Assembly (NCBI GenBank): GCA_022495995.1
Contig: JAFEMH010001235.1
Location: 372,001-436,000 of the forward strand
DNA length: 64,000 bases
DNA from: Adenophora triphylla var. japonica
Lineage: Eukaryota > Streptophyta > Magnoliopsida > Asterales > Campanulaceae
Direction: 5' to 3'
The translations under genes and the position numbers were made by a program. Within the stretch, counting starts at the first letter, position 1. The number at the start of each line of letters is the position of its first letter. The notes under the pieces were generated by a model. That model searched no databases. It saw only the letters and a list, made by a program, of their open reading frames with translations, and was not told the origin of the DNA. Positions 10,090 through 20,547 of the stretch are shown here, piece by piece.

Positions 10090-11067
10090 CTGATATATCC
10101 TGTACACTTTGCACGCACGTCCTTCAAACCCGGGGTGGTTCCAGCTGCAGTCACGGATAGCCTTACGATGCTCCCGGGCGCGCACGGAATCATTCCAACC
10201 TCCCCATGGCAGCCAGTGTCGACCAATGCACAGTCCGTGTCACACGTTTCAAAAACCGTGAATTTTTTGGTTGGTTTTTGGTCTAGTCCATGTCATATAG
10301 CCCAGTTGCATACCCTTGTAAAGGTCAAGCTTTAGTTCATAACGGAAGCCAAGATTTTCGCTCAAGCGGAACTCTGCCAAAATTCCGACAAGGAAAAATT
10401 GGTAGGATCTTGACTCCGACATTGACTTTGACCTTGACCCGCACGGAATGCGTAAGAGTCGAGACCGAGTCTTTGCCAACAAATCAAAAGATCTTTTTCG
10501 CTCAAGCGAAGCTCTGTCAAAATTCCGACAAGGAAAAATTGGCAAGATCTTGATCCGGCATTGACTTCGATTTTGACTCACGCACGGCGTATGCAAGGAA
10601 GTTCAATGTGACACTGTGTCATCCGGCTTTTGCCGCCCGACCCATGCCTATTATTTTCTCGAACATTACCGAAAAAGTCAAAACGTCAATCGCGCAAGCG
10701 AAACTCTTCCGAAATTCTGTTAAGGGTGAAAGACGAGACTTTCCCGGTATTGCCTTGACTATAATCCGCATAGCTCGCGCGTTGAAAGTTCCTATGACCC
10801 GTTAGGAGCGTTCTTTACTCTCGGTCGGTGGGATCCGCGTGCCCTATAGGACCCTCGCCCGGGGCTGTCCACCCTGGGAGGTCGAAATACAGGTGGAATA
10901 CGAGGGGCTTATAGACGTAGTGACGAAACCCACTGATCCAGGATCTAGAGTAGTTGCGAAAAAGAAGGGCAAATCCCCTTTTCCAACCAAATAGAAATAA
11001 ATAAAAGACATTGTTTTAAGTAAACTTGAACAATTAATGTAATCATAATTGCATGGTCCTATCTCTG

Positions 11068-11320
11068 AAATCCCTAATCGAGACCCCCTCGGTCCGATTT
11101 CCTATTTTCCTATCCCGACCTTTCATGGTCAAATCCCTAATCGATACCCCCTCGGTCCGATTTCCTATTTTCATATCCTGACCTTTCATGGTCAAATCCC
11201 TAATCGATACCCCCTCGGTCCGATTTCCTATTTTCCTATCCCGACCTTTCATGGTCAAATCCCTAATCGAGACCTTTTCGGTCCGATCTCCGATTTTCGA
11301 TCTTGTCTTTTCAAGGTCTC
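11068..11320 (+). repeat. Four 63-bp tandem units in the element B leader
   Basis: AAATCCCTAATCGA recurs at 11068, 11131, 11194 and 11257, an exact 63-bp period. Because 63 is a multiple of three, open frames run through on both strands; I do not treat these as genes. Confidence 0.92.
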
Positions 11321-11681
11321 ATCTTTTCCGATCAATTAGGATTAGGAGAAAATGTGTTTTAAGCAAAAGTTAAGCGATAAGTGCATGTTACTTGAGCTTT
11401 CAGCCTAAACACTTGTCCCCGAGTCTAAACCTTATCCACCTTCGAGTCTAAACCTCACCCATCTCCGAGTCTAAACCTTGCTTACCCCGAGTCTAAATCT
11501 TGCCTACCCCCAAGTCTAAACCTTGCCTATCCCTTTCCCGCAGCGAGAAAGAAGTGGGTGAGAACACCGGGTCAGCGACTTGTTAGCGCAGAATTCTCAG
11601 ACAGCCGTTCGTAATCCTCGCCTTGTCGGTTGAGAGTCGATTGCCGATTTGACAGAGAACAGCAGTGGTTTAGGTAATCAG

Positions 11682-13082
11682 ATGACTAGGGAAGAAGAGC
11701 TAGCCTTGGCCTTGGAAAATAGTCGTAAGGCCCATGAGGAACAGCAGGCCATGCTCATTGATGCGCTCCACCGTCATGGGGTTCAGGTAGTGGTTGAGTC
11801 CAACGATTCCTTGGTTATGATAGAAGATGAGACTCCAGAAGTAAACATCTCAGCTCCCTCATCCTATAACCAATGCCCTCCTCCATCCACATATGATCCC
11901 TTGCCAAGGATCACTCATCCTCAGTCTTTTCCAACATTCCAGCTCATCAGGGCCCCATCACCCTCAGCTCCCCAGAACGGATTGGGCTTCACCCCACCTG
12001 TCTCCCAGTTTTAGCAATACCTGCCAGTCTATACTCCAGCTTCACATAATCAGTTCAAGCTATGTGGCTATGTTCTGAAGCCACTATACCCACCTGAACG
12101 CAATCATGAGTTGCCAAAGGATGACTCAAGTTTTCAGCTGTCACCCACAGGACTTAATGAATCCAGTCGTCAGTTTCACCAGTTTGCTAATATGGTTCCC
12201 TCTACTGATAAGAGTCCTGTTGCGAGTTCCAGTAACTCGAGAGTCCCCGTTGACCCCCATGTGGCAATATTGATGGAGCAAGTGAAACAGATGCAAGAAA
12301 AGTTTGACCTCATGATGAGTATCAGTACTCCCTTGACCCAAGATGTCGAACCAGGCAAGGAAATGACTCCACCAAGCGTAACCCAATGCCACCAGCATCA
12401 AACAGCAACCGTACCCATCTCAGCACCAGTTCCTCATAAAGGAAAGAGTGTCGTAGCTTCCTTCAGCCAAATCCAACAATGGAACCAATTGGACAATGGA
12501 AATCCAAGTCTTGAGAACAACAAGGTCTCCCAAAAACTCCGCTCCCTTTATTATGACAACATGGAGATGCCTTTAAGCAAGATGCTGGAAAAGCTGATGA
12601 AAGAAAAGCTGATAAAGCCACTGGAGAATTGGAAGCCCAAGAACCCCAACGTTCAGTTGGATGAGTCTAAGCATTGTCTTTTCCATCAATACCCCGGGCA
12701 CGACACTGATGATTGCTGCTATTTGAGGCATGAGATTCAGAAGTTGATAGAAGACGGGAAGCTCGAGAACCTCCATGTGCCAAAAACAGAAAGCTATGGT
12801 AAGAGATCGATTCAGGAAGTGCAAGGTCAGAAACGCCAGCCTGATGATTTTGGGATACCCATGAGCAAAAATTTTGGCGATTTGGTGAAACGAGGTCTTC
12901 TCACACCTCTCGAGAATTATAAGCCGAGAAACCCACGTAACGTTGACAGGGCCAAGTTCTGCGAATACCACAATTATTATGGTCACATGACAGACAAGTG
13001 TTTGAATCTGAAGAAAGAAATTCAATGGTTGATCTACGAAGGAAAACTCAAGCTCCCTGGCAGTCCAACCAGCGAAGAGTAG
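11682..13082 (+). CDS. gag: Reduced Gag of element B: N-terminal part and two zinc-knuckle modules, no capsid domain; one in-frame stop
   Basis: The first in-frame ATG is at 11682; an in-frame TAG at 12012-12014 breaks it, after which the same frame runs to 13082. The N-terminal Glu/Gln-rich helix (EEELALALENSRKAHEEQQA) and the DPHVAILMEQVKQMQEKFD segment match the start and the pre-capsid segment of element D's Gag. The capsid-like part seen in D is missing. Instead there are two tandem copies of one module: a PLSKMLEKL...PLENWKPKNP stretch with CLFHQYPGHDTDDC, and a PMSKNFGDLVKRGLLTPLE stretch with CEYHNYYGHMTDKC. Both are C-x2-H-x4-H-x4-C, the Tat variant of the CCHC knuckle, and probably bind RNA. 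Confidence 0.8.
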
Positions 13083-13639
13083 CTAGACTAGGGTCTACTT
13101 ATCCTTAAGTAAGACTAAGAAAAAAAAAAGTCTCTCAGTCAACCTTCGTAGGTTCTAGTACTTTTCTCTTTCAATCAAGTCCTCTACGGACATTGTAATT
13201 AATCTTCAATTTTCTATAAAAGAGTCTTTCTTCTTTTCTTGCTAGACTTAAGACATTATTTGCACACCTACATTACATTTAATGAAATGTTTGTATTTTA
13301 TATGATCATTTGCATTGCTCAACAAATAATCTCTCGAAATAATTAACGTTTTGATTAATCAGTGTGAGAAAGCCAACTAATGCCATCAAGCCATACACTT
13401 TCCTTATCCCACAAAAGGCCTCCATCAAGCCATATACTTTCCCAATCATGCCCCCACCTTCATCTTGACCAAGTCAACGACGGCGGCAACATCAAGGGAC
13501 AACAAAAGGCCACTCAGCTTCGAAAGATTGACCCCATGTCAACAACAACCCAAGAGCTTGCCTTAGACCTCAAGGTTATCAAGAAAGTTCAAGCAGGGGC
13601 TCGCCTTGGCCCTCAGGTGCTTCAGAAAATAAAAAAAAA

Positions 13640-13850
13640 AAAGAGAAAAAAAATGTAGTGCAAAAAGAGTAATACCCAGCTAGGCTGAAAATCCCAAAAA
13701 AAGGGCAGTCTAGGCAAAAAACAGGGTTGCACATAAAAAAAAAAGGGAAAAGAAGTGCAAAAAGAGTAATACCCAGCTAGGCTGAAAATCCCAAAAAAGG
13801 GCAGTCTAGGCAAAAAAACAGGGTTGCACATAAAAAAAATAATAAAAGAA
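13640..13850. repeat. Two-copy ~96-bp repeat in element B, shared with element A
   Basis: GGGCAGTCTAGGC recurs at 13703 and 13799 with a shared 'AGAGTAATACCCAGCTAGGC' phrase and A-rich joins. It is the reverse complement of the unit at 1805-2032. Confidence 0.85.
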
Positions 13851-16124
13851 AAAAAAATGAGGCCAAGGACCCAGCACCGTCAACCAAAAGCTTGACGGAC
13901 AGGCAAAATCAAAGCTCAGAGAATGAAAGTTGTCGGTAACAATGGGGCGGTCGAAGCAAAGCCAGAAGCATTTCATAAGCCTGTAGGCACGTGCAAATCT
14001 TTTCTTCCCCAATGAGAGAGGAAGCAATCAGAAGCAGTCGTCCAAGAATGACTTGGTCAAAGAATCATCCCGAGGCCCACGCCTCATCATCCAATCTTCT
14101 CATCCAAACCTTTCCACTAAAGGAACCACAAATTCCATTTCCCAAAGCCAAACACAGTCCGGCCGAGGCCGAACTACGGCGACCTGAGCTCCTCACAACG
14201 AGGGGAACGTAGGCAACCAGCAATGGTCCGGTCATAAACACATCCAAATTCTCGAAAATCCGGTCTCATCAATGACCTCTCCCATAAACATATTCAAATT
14301 CCCAGAAAACCCGGTCTCATCAATGACCTCCCTATACACAAACCTTTCTTTCACATCAGCCAACCTTGATCCGCGACATTGGTTGACTGTCCCCTCATGA
14401 TTAATCAAAATTTTTGTTCATATCGAGATTAATGGTTGAATAACCCGAACATCAATAAAGGGTTTTAAGCAATCTTGTGATCATTGTAAATAAAACAAGT
14501 TTTCAGATGTCTTGACAAGTCTTCCTTTTCTACATCTTAGGAAAAATAGTGCTAAACACTAATTTTCTGTCAGCAGGGGCTTCCATACACTTTTACAAAC
14601 CTTTCTACGCTTATACTCTCTCAAAAGAGTCAAACCCAAAGCGAGTTCTCGTGCCTACGTCAAATAAGGCCATCGAAATAACACAAAATCGGGATCTATT
14701 CCCACCTTTCGAAAAATATGCCCCTGCATGTATAAATTTCTGAGAATCTTTTCTTTCACATCTTCTTAAGGTTGACTGATTGACTAAAGAAAATAAAAAA
14801 AAAAGAGTACGAAAGGATAGGTCTTCCCTCTTCTGCTACAATTCGCATTAGGGTAGCCTTGAAACTCTTCGAAGTTGGGGCTTTGCCAAGCCGTTCCTTT
14901 AAACTGGGGCTTCTTTAGCCATTTTTGGGGTTCGCATCGGGTTCTTCACTAGGTCCCTAGATGGATTCAGTCTTGGTCAGATTAACCTCAGGATCACTTC
15001 CACAGTACCAATCATATTGGGATTTTTGCTAGGTCATCAGATTGGGGCTTCACTAAGTCACTTCTTCAAAACCTAAGACTTCGCCTGCTCAGTTCATCCA
15101 ACCGGGGCTTTGCAAGTGAAAGGATCTTACATGGGGCTTTTCCTTAGACCGGGGCTTCAGTAAGTCGCATCCACCCCTCGAAGAAAGGTTTGGTCACTTC
15201 GACATCTGCTTTAGTCTTTGGTGGTAAAAGCTTGTCAGCATCAACTTAAAATGCCAGAGTGTGGGAAAGGAACATTCATCGAGACCCGAGGTTTAAACCC
15301 AGTCTCAGCTCAAGAGTGAATTCCAGTCCATGTTGACAACATCTCAACAACAACAGCAGTTCAGTCCGCACCCAAGGGATACGACCCCACCTGCTTGAAA
15401 CCTGTCTTAAACAATTTCCAAACACATTCCATATGTACATCCGCATCTCCCCTACCATGTTTCCAAGAAAGAAAATCACCCCCAGGCTCAAGTAACGTGC
15501 CAATTGCTAATGATAACATTTTCTCCCAAAAGCGCCTTCGTTATAACGAGATAACGCCAGGCGACAGTTTCCTAATTGTCAAAAAATCCAACTTTAGCTA
15601 CCTCTATCACAGATTGAGAAGTATGCTCAAGTTTGTCCAGCTATAGCTACCTCTATCTACTCGATAGTGACGTAAGCTTTAGCTTCCTCAGGTGACAACC
15701 TCCATTAATTGTCAAAACCTCAAGGATCCTAGACATCGTTCCTAAATGTCTAGATGAAGCTTGAACTACGACCAAGGCTTGATTCCTCCGGGATACATAG
15801 GTAGCCTTTCATAAAAGGTCCAGCCATCCGACCACTTTGGTCACCTTTTCTCTTTCTCCATTCTCCAATGTTGCATAAGCTTTTCATAAAAGTCCAATTT
15901 TTGACCACATTGGTCACCCCTTTTGATTTGGCACATTCCTAGTAGGATCGGTTGTTTAACCTCCTAGGTCACCCCGTTTCCATCCTTATAGGGAGGGACC
16001 AATATATCTGTGCCATTGCCCCAAGGAGACCAGGTAGGTGACTTCTTTGGTCATCCAATTCCAACCTGTGTCAGCAAATTCCAGTCCAATTCCAAAGGCA
16101 ATGAAGAGTGCAGCTCAGGCTACT

Positions 16125-16171
16125 TATGTCACGCGACAAAACTGGCCATATGGCTTACTAAGTCGCGCGAC
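16125..16171. promoter_or_regulatory. Two internal copies of the element B palindrome
   Basis: TATGTCACGCGACA at 16125-16138 and GTCGCGCGAC at 16162-16171, each in a 'GGCT...(A)AGCC/GGCC' context like the LTR copies. They lie about 340 bp downstream of the end of the antisense ORF. Confidence 0.7.
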
Positions 16172-16509
16172 ATAACAAGCCCACATCAGACATCAGACAT
16201 CAGCAGTATACTGCTTTCCCCAGGGCAATCCCCGACATGTCAATAGCTGCAAATGCCAGTCATACACTTCTCAAATGCATAGGGGAGGGTTCATTTACCC
16301 CACGTACACCCATGCATTCATATTCAAGCCAAAAATCCATTCAAGTCATCCAGTTCAAGCCATTTACTACCATCATTTCATAAATGTGTGCAAAAAGAAA
16401 AAGGCTAGCAATGTACATATAAAATAAAAAAAGACCAAGTCTAAAAGATGTGTTTTCCCCAAAAGGGGTACAATAACCAAAAAGTCATAAAAATATAAGG
16501 GGAAGGGGG

Positions 16510-18921
16510 CTACTCTGAGTCATCTCCATCATCCTCTCCATCATCTTCATCCTCGCCGTCATCCTCAACCTCCTCAGGCCCATCATCGGGATCGTCAGAA
16601 GGTGCCTCGTAGGCTATGGTCCCCGTGCGGTAATAGTCATCAAGCTCAGTGATGACAGTAGAATCAAGCTCATAATCTGTGGCTGTCTCAGCTCCACCAT
16701 CCTCATCCTCATCATCATCATCAATCTCAACGGGTCCGTGAAGAGGCACATTTGGCCTCTTTGTCCGAGGCCTCGGTCCACTAATGCCCCCACTGGTGCC
16801 TGCGTCATCAGTGCGGCTCTTCTTCTTTCTTGGCTGGCCAGGTGGAGAGATATCGATCGAACCCTGCGACCGGAACTGATTCTTCCAAAAGCTCATACCT
16901 CTCTGGAGCTTGCCAATCATTCCCACAGCGCCGGTATAAGCCCTGGTCAAGTGCCTGTAAGCATGAGCCGACACCTGTTACAAGCAGACATAATAAGTGT
17001 CAGAATGCAGTTCTTGATAACAGAAAGAGATGCAATCAATCCAAAAGACGTAAGGAACAATACTTACAGATCTAGAACCTCGCGGGAGCACCAGATGAGG
17101 ATGAGTCTGTGACATATCAATATGAGCTCGCCTCATGCGACCGCCACCCTGATAATCAATGAAAGTCGGGGGCAAAGGAGGTCTAGCTACATGCCCAGTC
17201 GAGGGTCCTGCACTCTGAGCACCATAACCAACCCTGGTCTGTGGGGACTGAAGATTCCTAGCCACATACAAAGTGTAATCCCCATCCCGTGTGAAGAGAT
17301 GTGCCGCCATGCCTACGATCAAAGCATCTACATTCGCCAACTGGCGAGGCAGCCACATCCTAGCTGGAGGATCATTAGGGATCCGAGCATGCCTATTGGG
17401 CCCATGCTGTCTATACACTCTCTCTCCTAAATAAAAGGCGTCTCCGGACAAACCCACCAAGCCTTGCGACACTCATTAAGTGCGCAAAGCATGATCCAAA
17501 TCCAGATCGTCATAACGGCCGGTACCCGTGGGAACATACTCAAATTTCCACGTGGAATCCCTCTCAAGCACATCAACAGATCATGATACGAGGCCGTAAT
17601 CCCGTACTCGAACCCTTCTGTCCTAGTCCGTCTCCCGGCACTCTTCGTCCACCGTCCGAGAGCAGAAAGTGGTGGCAGGAAACTCATCCCGTATCTCGCC
17701 ACTCGTAACAACCAAAATACTCGAAAGCCCAAGCCTCGAAAAGAAGAAGAAGAAGTCAAAACAAGGAAAAAGGATAGAATGAAATGCGCAAAAGAAAAGA
17801 GGTCAAGATGAGAGAATACCTCAAAAGCCGATGACGCAAGTAAAATACTTCGCCCTCCCTCTACCGACGTCATCTAGAGCCAAATACATCTCGGCTAAAC
17901 CAAGCCTCACCCCAGATAAATTCCCACAAAGCATCCCGTGCTCTCAAAAGCTCCAAGAAGAAATCAAGGCAAGAGATGCGCCGTTGATAAACATAGCATG
18001 TCGAAAAGCCCACCCATACAAAAGCCCTCGCTAATCTCTCGCCTCACTCGCCTCTCAACAGGATCATCAACCACAATGTAGTCCCCGCTTCCGCTCTCCA
18101 ATCAAGCCATGTAGCTCACCCAACTCATATCCATTCCCCTTCTTGATCTGGGGAACGAAGCCAAGCAAACTCATAAAATCAGCATCAGTGATAGGCTGGG
18201 GCTCGCCTCCCCGTGCGCAGCTCCTCTATGTAGAGTGGCTCATCCGTAAAAGGCAATCCCGTGATGATCGCAAATCCAAGCAGGTGTGACCGCTGCCTCA
18301 CCCCAAGAGAAGTGGAATGAATGGGTGGTCTCCCACCAAAACTCTCTAAAGGCCCTCACCAAATCTACACTCCTATGAGTGTCTCCAATGGCCTTCGCCA
18401 TCTCAAAGAATTGCCCTAGCCCAGCGGCGTAAATCATGCCCTTAGCGAGTCTATTTGCTCTCGGTTACCCGGCAAGCTCGCCATAGCCTCGCCAATCACC
18501 TCCGGAACCACGGTGCGTAATCTCTCGCAAGAAAACATGGCACAGTATAAATATCTCATGCTATTTCTTGAAATCATCTCAAGCAAAAATAGGTCAAAAT
18601 ATATCAATGTATAGCATGCATTTAGCATCACATTTCCTAGGTCAATCTATGATTTCATGCCGCTCATGATTCAATTCATAGCACACCCAAGGCATTCAGT
18701 TTGAAGCAATTTCACCCAAATCAAAATTTTTTCAAAAAACCTAGGTCACTTACCACATCTTTCTTCCCGACATCCGAGGTATGATCATCGAGCTGCGGAT
18801 AGAAATCTCCCCTTTGAGCTTGCGGAAGAAAGGGCCTTTGATTCCTCTGCACCCCTTTCCGTCGATTGGCTAACTCGGCATGTTGAGGAGCCCTTTTAGT
18901 CGGATATAACCTAGGAGGCAT
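16510..18921 (-). pseudogene. Antisense plant-mobile-domain (PMD) ORF of element B with introns, partly decayed
   Basis: On the minus strand, exon 1 starts at ATG 18921 (MPPRLYPTKRAPQHAELANR) and ends at a GTAAGT donor at about 18754. The core lies at about 18528-18200: VDLVRAFREFWWETTHSFHF followed by SWGEAAVTP, the signature of the plant mobile domain (W..T.TFH.p.GE.t.tp). Later parts include FYLGERVYRQHGPNRHARIP (near 17410). A clean intron (GTAAGT to AACAG) spans 16975-17067 and joins ...GSRS to VSAHAYRHLTRAYTGAVG in frame. The last exon ends at 16510 in a strongly acidic tail. Frameshifts near 18435 and 17470 break it. Real introns on the minus strand show that this ORF was transcribed antisense to gag. 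Function unknown. Confidence 0.75.
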
Positions 18922-19329
18922 TCTCCAATTGAATCGGACTCAAGATGTTTAATCTCTCTCGATACCTCTCAAGTTCTCCCTCTGATGTTTGCTCTCTTTC
19001 TCTTCTCGCTGTCGCCTCCCTCTCAATTCCAAGCCTAATTGAATTTCAAATGGCGACTGTGCGAATTTTAAATGAATCTGTCAAACTGGCCTATTATGTC
19101 ATGCGACATACTAAGCCCCTGTGGCTTGTTTTTACAATTTTGCCCTTGAAGGCTCCATTTTAAAATTTTGTCCCCCGTAGGCCTCTTTTACCCTTTATGC
19201 CCCTGGCATTTCTAATCATTTTCAATCAAATTTTCCCTCCAGTGCCCCCGAGGCCTATTTTACAAATTTACCTCTGTGACTCATTTTATTTGCCCTTGCC
19301 CTTGGCATTTTCAATTCTATTTTCAAATA
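18922..19329 (-). promoter_or_regulatory. Probable promoter and 5' leader of the antisense PMD ORF
   Basis: No ORF. Read on the minus strand it is a GA-rich untranslated leader directly before the ATG. A palindrome TATGTCATGCGACATA lies at 19095-19110, about 175 bp upstream of the start, in the same GGCC...AAGCC context as the LTR palindromes. No clear TATA box is visible. Confidence 0.5.
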
Positions 19330-19580
19330 ATCGGGTACGTCCCGTTGCTTTATAAAAAATTATCAGGTCCTTCCCACTTTTTTATGAAAAAATTATCGGG
19401 TACGTCCCGTTTCTTTACAAAAATTATCAGGGTACGTCCCGTTTCTTTACAAAAATTATCAGGGTACGTCCCATTTCTTTACAAAAATGATCGGGTACGT
19501 CCCGTTGCTTTACAAAAATGATCAGGGTACATCCCACTTTATTTACGAAAAATTATCGGGTACGTCCTACTTTCTTTATG
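19330..19580 (+). repeat. Tandem array of ~33-bp units in element B
   Basis: About seven irregular units with the phrase GGTACGTCCC followed by TTTAC/TAAAAATTATC. Spacing varies between about 28 and 35 bp. Confidence 0.85.
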
Positions 19581-19604
19581 ATTCCTTCCTACTTCTTTAT
19601 AAAA

Positions 19605-20270
19605 TCCATCTCGCGATCTCCGTTATTCCAAGGTGAAGGAATAACATTTCGCTTCTTTTTCGATCTCCGTTATTCCAAGGTGAAGGAATAACATTTCGAC
19701 CTTTCTCGCGATCTCCGTTATTCCAGATTGAAGGAATAACATTTCGCTCTTTTTCGATCTCCGTTATTCCAAGGTGAAGGAATAACATTTCGACCTTTCT
19801 TGCGATCTCCGTTATTCCAGATTGAAGGAATAACATTTCGCTCTATTTCGATCTCCGTTATTCCAAGGTGAAGGAATAACATTTCGACCTTTCTCGCGAT
19901 CTCCGTTATTCCAAGATGAAGGAATAACATTTCGCTCTCTTTCGATCTCCGTTATTCCAAGGTGAAGGAATAACATTTCGACCTTTCTTGCGATCTCCGT
20001 TATTCCAGATTGAAGGAATAACATTTCGCTCTATTTCGATCTCCGTTATTCCAAGGTGAAGGAATAACATTTCGACCTTTCTCGCGATCTCCGTTATTCC
20101 AAGATGAAGGAATAACATTTCACTCTCTTTCGATCTCTGTTATTCCAAGATGAAGGAATAACATTTCGACCTTTCTCGCGATCTCCGTTATTCCAGATTA
20201 AAGGAATAACATTTCGCTCTCTCTTTCGATCTCCGTTATTCCAAGATGAAGGAATAGCATTTCGACTCAG
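19605..20270 (+). repeat. Tandem array of 47-bp units (94-bp dimers) near the element B 3' LTR
   Basis: About fourteen units of GATCTCCGTTATTCCA..., GAAGGAATAACATTTCG. Two unit types alternate (one followed by ACCTTTCTCGC, the other by CTCTTTTTC), giving a 94-bp higher-order repeat. Open frames run through on the minus strand only because of the periodicity. Tat elements are known to build satellite-like arrays in this 3' region. Confidence 0.95.
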
Positions 20271-20547
20271 TAAAAGTTCGAACTACGGCCTGGCTTGATT
20301 CCTCCGGGATACGTAGGTAGCCTACTTTAGGTTCAGCCAATTTGTCACATATGACGCCCCCTTGCCCCAGTGGATTCCGAACTACGATTATGACTTGATT
20401 CCCACCCGGGATACGTAGGTAGCCTTTCATAAAAGGTCCAGCCACTCGATCAACTTGGTCACCCAATCCGTCTCGGCATTCGCCAGATTGGATCCTTTTC
20501 TATCGACAACCCCACTCGCCCTGCAAGTGACGTTGCCGAGGGGCTTC
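20271..20547 (+). other. 3' end of element B internal region with candidate polypurine tract
   Basis: Contains two copies of an 'ACTACG....TTGATTCC..CCGGGATACGTAGGTAGCCT' type unit (about 20275 and 20370), also present near 15760. The purine-rich GCCGAGGGGCTTC just before the LTR (20536-20547) is the likely polypurine tract, though it is short. Confidence 0.55.

Larger units (their letters stand above)
9495..11681 (+). other. Long untranslated leader of element B
   Basis: About 2.2 kb without a credible gene. It holds a block conserved with A and D (10073-10089), about two copies of a 138-bp unit (about 10345-10590), the GTCGGTGGGATCCG block near 10825-10930, a 63-bp array (11068-11320), and a stretch near 11410-11530 with 'GAGTCTAAACCTT' repeated several times. 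Such a leader could hold packaging signals. Confidence 0.75.
13083..16509. other. 3' untranslated region of element B, gag side
   Basis: 3.4 kb with no pol remnant that I can see. It contains the two-copy repeat at 13640-13850, scattered 'GGGGCTTC/T' phrases (about 14870-15180), a unit near 15760-15850 (ATACATAGGTAGCCTTTCAT) that recurs at about 20275-20465, and palindrome copies at 16125-16138 and 16162-16171. Short open frames here look like chance. Confidence 0.6.

Noticed and set aside
11043..11373. Open frames on both strands through the leader of element B
   Set aside because: The repeat unit is 63 bp, a multiple of three, so frames stay open by periodicity.
13380..13658. Small plus-strand ORF of 92 residues after gag of element B
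   Set aside because: Low-complexity composition ending in an A-rich repeat; no homology pattern.
19597..20118. Overlapping minus-strand ORFs with repeated MLFLHLGITEIA peptides
   Set aside because: They are translations of the 47/94-bp tandem array; no start context, and all frames follow the DNA period.
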